Origin: Haloarcula nitratireducens
GTDB taxonomy: Archaea; Halobacteriota; Halobacteria; Halobacteriales; Haloarculaceae
DNA: 64,000 bases
Reading direction: 5' to 3'
Assembly (NCBI RefSeq): GCF_019599505.1
Contig: NZ_RKLT01000001.1
Location: forward strand, 1 to 64,000
Shown here: one piece after another, positions 59,602 through 64,000 of the stretch
Numbering within the stretch: the stretch's first letter is position 1
Layout of the letters: every line of letters starts with the position of its first letter
Made by a program: the position numbers and the translations under genes
Notes under the pieces: generated by a model
The model's input: the letters and a program-made list of their open reading frames with translations, nothing else
Databases searched by the model: none
What the model was told of the DNA's origin: nothing

Positions 59602-62139
59602 ATGGGATTGCGGCCGTATATTTACGCCGACCGGCGACTCCCGGACGCCGAGTCTGTCCGGGAGACGCTCGCCGACCGGACGCTGACGAAGTTCGGCGAC
59701 GACGAGGAACTGGCTCGTCTCCACCGCGTGTTCTACCCAGTCTTCCGGGTCATCTACGCCTACGAGAGCGGGACGGGCAAACTGTTCGGCACCGAGCGAA
59801 AGGAGGCGACGGCGCTGCTCGACGGCCTCTGGGCGGACAACGACACCGAACTGGTTCGGTACGCCGACGGGACCGAGAGCCCGGTGCGGCGAGCCACGAA
59901 CGACTACGATTTCGGGCTTGACGACCCGGGACTGGGCGAGTCGGTCCTCCTCCGGTTTCAGGTGCCGACCGGCGACGCCGAGTCGCTGCTCCCGCGCCGC
60001 GTCGAGGAGTACCGCGAACAGCGCGGCGGCACCGCGAACGTCTTCCTGCGGAAACTCCGCGACTCGTACGGCCTACCGGGTGATTTCGACCCTGACGGCT
60101 TCGAGGGCGTGGTCGACGTCGAGCGGTGGTATTTCCCGTTCTGGCTGGCGGAGTTCCACTCCCCGCACTCCGAGGACGCCGCGATGGTCACCTTTCGGGA
60201 CCCCGACGCTCCGCCCGAAGAGATGCGAGCGCACGCGTGGCTGGCGAAGTTCGTCAGCGAGCGACCCCGCCGGCTGGCGACCTACGGCTACGAGGTCGAC
60301 CCCGACCGCCTCGAACGAAACATCCGAGAGCGCATCGAACTGAACGGGGAGGACGAGCGGGCGAAACGGGACGGGACGGCCACACCGTCACAGTCGCCGA
60401 ACGACGGCACGCCGACGGTGAATCGAGAACGGCCGAGCGAGGGCGGCGTCGTCCAGCCGGACGGCGTCGAGATGAGCGCCGAGGGACTGGTCGACCCGAA
60501 CCCCGACCGGAGCTTCGCGGACGTGGGCGGGATGAGCGACCTGCTCTCGACGCTCAACCACAAGGTCGTCCGGCCGCTCGAAGACCCCGAGACGTTCGAG
60601 GAGTACGGCATCGGCGTCGTCAACGGCGTCCTGCTGCACGGCCCGCCGGGGTGCGGGAAAACCTACGTCGCGGGCGCACTCGCAGGCGAAGTCGGCCACT
60701 CGTTCGTCGAGGTGACGCCGGCTGACGTGACGAGCAAGTACATGGGCGAACCCGCGAAGAAGGTCGAAGAACTGTTCGCCATCGCCAGAGCGAACGCCCC
60801 CTGTATCCTCTTCATCGACGAGATCGACGGCATCGCCGGCTCGCGCGACGGCGACAGCGACATGAACGCCAGTGAACAGCAACTCGTCAACCAACTGCTG
60901 ACCGAACTCGAAGGTATCGCCGAGGAAGACGTGGTGGTCGTCGGTGCGACGAACCTCGTTGAAGACGTCGACGGCGCGATCCGACGCTCGGGCCGGTTCG
61001 ACGAGCGCGTAGAGGTACCGCCGCCGGACGCGACGGCGCGCCGCGAGATCATCCACCTCCACCTCGCGGGCCGTCCGGTCGCCGACGACCTCGCGCTCGA
61101 TTCGGTGGTCGAGGCAACGGCGGGCTACGCGGCCAGCGACCTCGAACTGCTCGCGGAGAACGCCGCCCGGGCGGCGCTCCGGTCGGACGAACCGATCGGC
61201 ACGGTTCACCTCCAGTCGGCCGCCGACGACTCCGCGACGAGCATCCCCGACTGGATCGACCCGGCGGACGCGGCCGAGGGGGGCGTCGTCCAACCTGACG
61301 ACGTGGACTTACAGGCGACGAATCTGGTCGACCCGAATCCGGGCCGGGACTTCTCGGCCGTCGGCGGCATGGCTGACCTGAAATCGCGGCTCGAAGACAC
61401 CGTCTTAGAGCCCATCGAGAACAGCGACGCCTACGCCGAGTACGGCATCGACGTGCTCTCGGGGCTGTTGCTCTACGGGCCGCCGGGTTGTGGGAAGACC
61501 CACCTCGCCGGCGCGCTCGCGGGCGAACTCGACCACTCGTTCGTCGAAGTGTCGCCGGCCGACGTGACGAGCAAGTGGATGGGCGAACCGGCACGCAACG
61601 TCGCCGACCTCTTCGCCATCGCGCGGGCGAACGCCCCCTGTGTGCTGTTTATCGACGAGATCGACGGCATCGCCGGCTCTCGCCGCGGGTCGATGAACAC
61701 GAGCGAACAGCAACTCGTCAACCAACTGCTGACCGAGATCGAGGGGGCAGCGGCGGCAGACGTGGTGGTCGTCGGCGCGACGAACTTCGTCGAGGACGTG
61801 GATGGGGCGCTGCGCCGCTCGGGCCGCTTCGACGAGCGGGTGGAGGTGCCGCCGCCGGACGCGACGGCACGAAGAGAGATTCTCGGTGTCCACCTCCGGA
61901 ACCGACCGGTGGCCGAGGACATCGACTGGGACCGAATCGTCGACCCGACCGCGGGCTACGCGGCCAGCGACCTCGAACTGCTCGCGGAGGACGCCGCTCG
62001 CCACGCCCTTCGCGAAGACTCGCACATCACGCAGGCTCACCTCGAAACCGCCGTCCGAGAGACGAAATCGAGCATCGCCGACTGGGGCGGCCGCGACCGG
62101 TACGCTGACGCCGAGGACACGTCGGCGCTGAACCTGTAG
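59602..62139 (+). CDS. Tandem AAA ATPase (Cdc48-like) with a haloarchaeal N-domain
   Basis: An 845-residue protein. The N-terminal 280 residues are acidic and soluble, start LRPYIYADRRLPDAESVRETL, and match no domain I recognise; they are not the double-psi barrel of Cdc48. Two AAA modules follow. Walker A: 347-354 and 626-633 (both GPPGCGKT). Walker B: Asp406-Glu407 and Asp685-Glu686 (LFIDEIDG). Pore loops: KYMGEPAKK and KWMGEPARN. Both modules keep the arginine-finger region RRSGRFDERVEVPPPDA. The modules, including their leader GGVVQPD, repeat with a period of exactly 279 codons. It is probably an unfoldase or remodelling motor; target unknown. Gene starts two bases after the ligase stop. 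Confidence 0.85.
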   Translation: MGLRPYIYADRRLPDAESVRETLADRTLTKFGDDEELARLHRVFYPVFRVIYAYESGTGKLFGTERKEATALLDGLWADNDTELVRYADGTESPVRRATNDYDFGLDDPGLGESVLLRFQVPTGDAESLLPRRVEEYREQRGGTANVFLRKLRDSYGLPGDFDPDGFEGVVDVERWYFPFWLAEFHSPHSEDAAMVTFRDPDAPPEEMRAHAWLAKFVSERPRRLATYGYEVDPDRLERNIRERIELNGEDERAKRDGTATPSQSPNDGTPTVNRERPSEGGVVQPDGVEMSAEGLVDPNPDRSFADVGGMSDLLSTLNHKVVRPLEDPETFEEYGIGVVNGVLLHGPPGCGKTYVAGALAGEVGHSFVEVTPADVTSKYMGEPAKKVEELFAIARANAPCILFIDEIDGIAGSRDGDSDMNASEQQLVNQLLTELEGIAEEDVVVVGATNLVEDVDGAIRRSGRFDERVEVPPPDATARREIIHLHLAGRPVADDLALDSVVEATAGYAASDLELLAENAARAALRSDEPIGTVHLQSAADDSATSIPDWIDPADAAEGGVVQPDDVDLQATNLVDPNPGRDFSAVGGMADLKSRLEDTVLEPIENSDAYAEYGIDVLSGLLLYGPPGCGKTHLAGALAGELDHSFVEVSPADVTSKWMGEPARNVADLFAIARANAPCVLFIDEIDGIAGSRRGSMNTSEQQLVNQLLTEIEGAAAADVVVVGATNFVEDVDGALRRSGRFDERVEVPPPDATARREILGVHLRNRPVAEDIDWDRIVDPTAGYAASDLELLAEDAARHALREDSHITQAHLETAVRETKSSIADWGGRDRYADAEDTSALNL

Positions 62140-62152
62140 GGACTCGCCGCGG

Positions 62153-63745
62153 CTATTCGAGGCCGACCGCCTCGCCGACGCGGTCGACAAGCAGTCCCTC
62201 GGCGACGAGCGTCCGCGCCCGGTCGATGTCCTCGTGGACTTCGCGGTCGGCGTCGAGTTTCGGAATTACCTCTCTGACCGTCCCGTAGGCGATACCGGTC
62301 CCGACGCCGTGCGAGAGCGAGTCGTCCAAGAACTCCGCGGCCTGTGCCGCACAGAGGAGTTCGATTCCCACGACGGTCTGGACGTTCTCGACGACGCTCC
62401 GGAACGAGAGCGCGGACTGGCCGCTCATGCTGACGTGATCCTCCTGATTGCCGCTGACGGGCGTCGAGTCGATCGACGGTCGGCCGGTCGCTCGGCACTC
62501 GTTCAGCAGCGCCGCGGCGGTGTACTGGGCGATCATGTAGCCGGACATCACGCCGCCGCGCTCGGTGAGAAACGGCGGCAGATGATCCTCCTGCAGATTG
62601 GGATTGAGCATGCGGTCGACGCGGCGCTCGCAGACGGCCGCGAGTTCGGTCAGCGCGCCCGCCGCGTAGTCCAGTCGGAGCGCCAGCGGTTCGCCGTGGA
62701 AGTTCCCGGCCGACAGCACCGCGGCGTCGCCGGTGCCGCTCGCCCGGTCCGGAGCGTCCGCGCGGGCGAACAGCAGCGGGTTGTCCGTGGCGCTGTTGAG
62801 TTCCGTCTCGACGGCCTCGCGGAGGTGGTCGAGGGCGTCCCGCACCGCGCCGTGGACCTGCGGGAGACACCGAATCGAGTAGGCGTCCTGCACCCGGTCG
62901 CAGTTGCGGTGCGATTCGACGACGCCCGACTCGGCCGTGAGACGGCGGACGTTCCGCGCGCTCGCCGCCTGTCCGGGATGCGGACGAACCGCCGAGATGG
63001 CCTCGTGACTCGGCACCGTCGACCCCATCGTCACCTCCGTCGTGAGCGCGCCGGCCACGTCCGCGCTCCGGAGGGCCGCCGTCGCGTCGCGGACGGCCAG
63101 CGCGCCGAGGCCGACGCTCAACTGCGTCCCGTTGACGAGCGCTAACCCCTCTTTCGCTTCGAGGGTAACTGGCTCGAGTCCGACCGCGGAGAGGGCCTCG
63201 TCGCCCGAGAGCCGTTTCGTCTCACCGTCGGTAGTGACCTCCGCTTCCCCCTCGCCGATGAGTACGAGCGACATGTGCGCGAGCGGGGCGAGGTCGCCGC
63301 TCGCGCCGAGGCTGCCTCGGGAGGGGACGATCGGGTGAACTCGCTCGTTCAGCGTCGCCACCAGCAGGTCGATCACGTCCTCGCGAATACCCGAGTACCC
63401 CTTCACGAGCGCGTTCGCCCGCGCGACCATCATCGCCCTGACTTCCTCGCGGGCCAGTTCGCGGCCGACGCCCGCGGCGTGGCTCCGCAGGAGGTTCTCC
63501 TGGAGCGGTTCGAGGTCCGAGCGCGGAATCCGTTCGTCGACCAGTTCGCCGAAGCCCGTGTTGACCCCGTAGACGGCCTCACCGCTCTCCAGGACGGCTT
63601 CGACGCGTTCGCGCGACTCGCGGACGGCTTCCCGCGCGTCGTCGGCGATAGAGACGGTCGCGCCCTCGCGGGCGACGGCGACCACGTCTTCGGGGGAAAG
63701 CGACGCGCCGTCGAGGACGACGCTATCCGTGCCAACTCCGGTCAT
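62153..63745 (-). CDS. hutH: Histidine ammonia-lyase
   Basis: A 530-residue aromatic amino-acid lyase with the MIO-forming Ala148-Ser-Gly150 in GSLGASGDLAPLAHMSL, VYGVNTGFGELVDERI near the start (substrate Tyr), and QDAYSIRCLPQVHG and SGNQEDHVSMSG later, all typical of HutH. It makes urocanate from histidine. It follows hutI on the minus strand (19 nt), so the hut operon runs in from beyond the right edge. It is convergent with the AAA gene (13 nt apart). Confidence 0.93.
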   Translation of the reverse strand: MTGVGTDSVVLDGASLSPEDVVAVAREGATVSIADDAREAVRESRERVEAVLESGEAVYGVNTGFGELVDERIPRSDLEPLQENLLRSHAAGVGRELAREEVRAMMVARANALVKGYSGIREDVIDLLVATLNERVHPIVPSRGSLGASGDLAPLAHMSLVLIGEGEAEVTTDGETKRLSGDEALSAVGLEPVTLEAKEGLALVNGTQLSVGLGALAVRDATAALRSADVAGALTTEVTMGSTVPSHEAISAVRPHPGQAASARNVRRLTAESGVVESHRNCDRVQDAYSIRCLPQVHGAVRDALDHLREAVETELNSATDNPLLFARADAPDRASGTGDAAVLSAGNFHGEPLALRLDYAAGALTELAAVCERRVDRMLNPNLQEDHLPPFLTERGGVMSGYMIAQYTAAALLNECRATGRPSIDSTPVSGNQEDHVSMSGQSALSFRSVVENVQTVVGIELLCAAQAAEFLDDSLSHGVGTGIAYGTVREVIPKLDADREVHEDIDRARTLVAEGLLVDRVGEAVGLE

Positions 63746-63764
63746 GCGTCACGGTACGTGCCAC

Positions 63765-64000
63765 TCACTCATACGTCATGCTACCGCCCTCGCAGACCAC
63801 GGTCCCGTCGGCGAGCACCGTCTCCACGACGTTCGTGCCGTACTGGTAGGGGACGTGAACGTGCGTCGGCGCGTCTAAGACGAGCAGGTCGCCCGGTGCA
63901 CCCTCGTGGAGCGTCCCGCGGTCGTCCTCGCGGTCCAGCGCCAGCGCGGCGTTTCGCGTCCCCGCGATCAGCGCCTCGGCGGGCGTCATTCGCATCTCGA
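63765..64000 (-). CDS. hutI: Imidazolonepropionase, C-terminal part (runs off the window)
   Basis: The last 78 or so residues of an amidohydrolase: MTPAEALIAGTRNAALALD, then GTLHEGAPGDLLVLDAPTHVHVPYQYGTN and a short end VVCEGGSMTYE. These match HutI, which opens imidazolone propionate in histidine degradation. The start and metal site lie beyond 64000. It is just upstream of hutH in the same direction. Confidence 0.85.
   Translation of the reverse strand, partial: EMRMTPAEALIAGTRNAALALDREDDRGTLHEGAPGDLLVLDAPTHVHVPYQYGTNVVETVLADGTVVCEGGSMTYE

Overview
The window is GC-rich, chromosomal-type DNA from a haloarchaeon (class Halobacteria). The signs are acidic proteins, HalOD1 domains, a Bat-type regulator, a HyuA/HyuB pair, a DUF2070 protein, a stand-alone GMP-synthase amidotransferase subunit, the archaeal pantoate kinase / phosphopantoate ligase pair, TATA boxes about 25-30 nt upstream of start codons (mostly leaderless genes), and many ATGA/GTGA stop-start overlaps. 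The genus cannot be named from this alone.

Layout. (1) 1-2.35 kb is accessory DNA: an IS200/IS605-type tnpB split by a roughly 371-bp insert with palindromic ends, plus a similar hairpin at the left edge. (2) 2.35-8.9 kb holds a regulator, a carotenoid oxygenase, an M48 protease, L-2-hydroxyglutarate oxidase, a cupin and a lipoprotein. (3) 8.9-25.3 kb is a catabolic block: acyl-CoA dehydrogenase, enoyl-CoA hydratase and a CoA-transferase; a TAXI-type TRAP transporter; FAH hydrolase, cupin and SDR in an overlapping operon; a LarA-like isomerase; two enolase-superfamily enzymes; a D-2-hydroxyacid dehydrogenase; an MFS carrier; and an IclR regulator. The dehydratase + SDR + FAH set resembles the diketo-hydrolase route for sugar acids. 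(4) 25.3-36.9 kb has a secreted lipoprotein, a sulfatase-like hydrolase with GtrA, hydantoinase/oxoprolinase A and B, and a DUF4129-DUF58-membrane-MoxR cluster. (5) 36.9-43.8 kb has tRNA-Ser(CGA), DUF2070, guaAa, an HNH-like protein, DUF192, two HalOD1 proteins and a citramalate/isopropylmalate synthase behind a short leader ORF. (6) 43.8-51.1 kb is a dense sulfur block: thioredoxin, two rhodanese-MBL fusion proteins with the same C-terminal motif, a rhodanese, an HTH regulator, TauE/SafE with a DUF7512 peptide, two half-size YeeE/YedE proteins, TusA and DsrE. A motif CACAATACT (core CAATAC) recurs in the promoters of this block and is the best candidate here for an undescribed regulon. (7) 51.1-64 kb has a Bat-like regulator, a HAD hydrolase, a DUF151 nuclease-like protein, DUF3194-prefoldin beta, a DUF7344 regulator, a third HalOD1 protein, a PIN/UPF0175 toxin-antitoxin pair, CoA biosynthesis (pantoate kinase, phosphopantoate ligase), a tandem AAA ATPase with a 279-residue internal repeat, and the histidine-degradation genes hutH and hutI (cut by the right edge).

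All assignments come from reading the translated sequences. No database search was run, so family names rest on recognised motifs and context.
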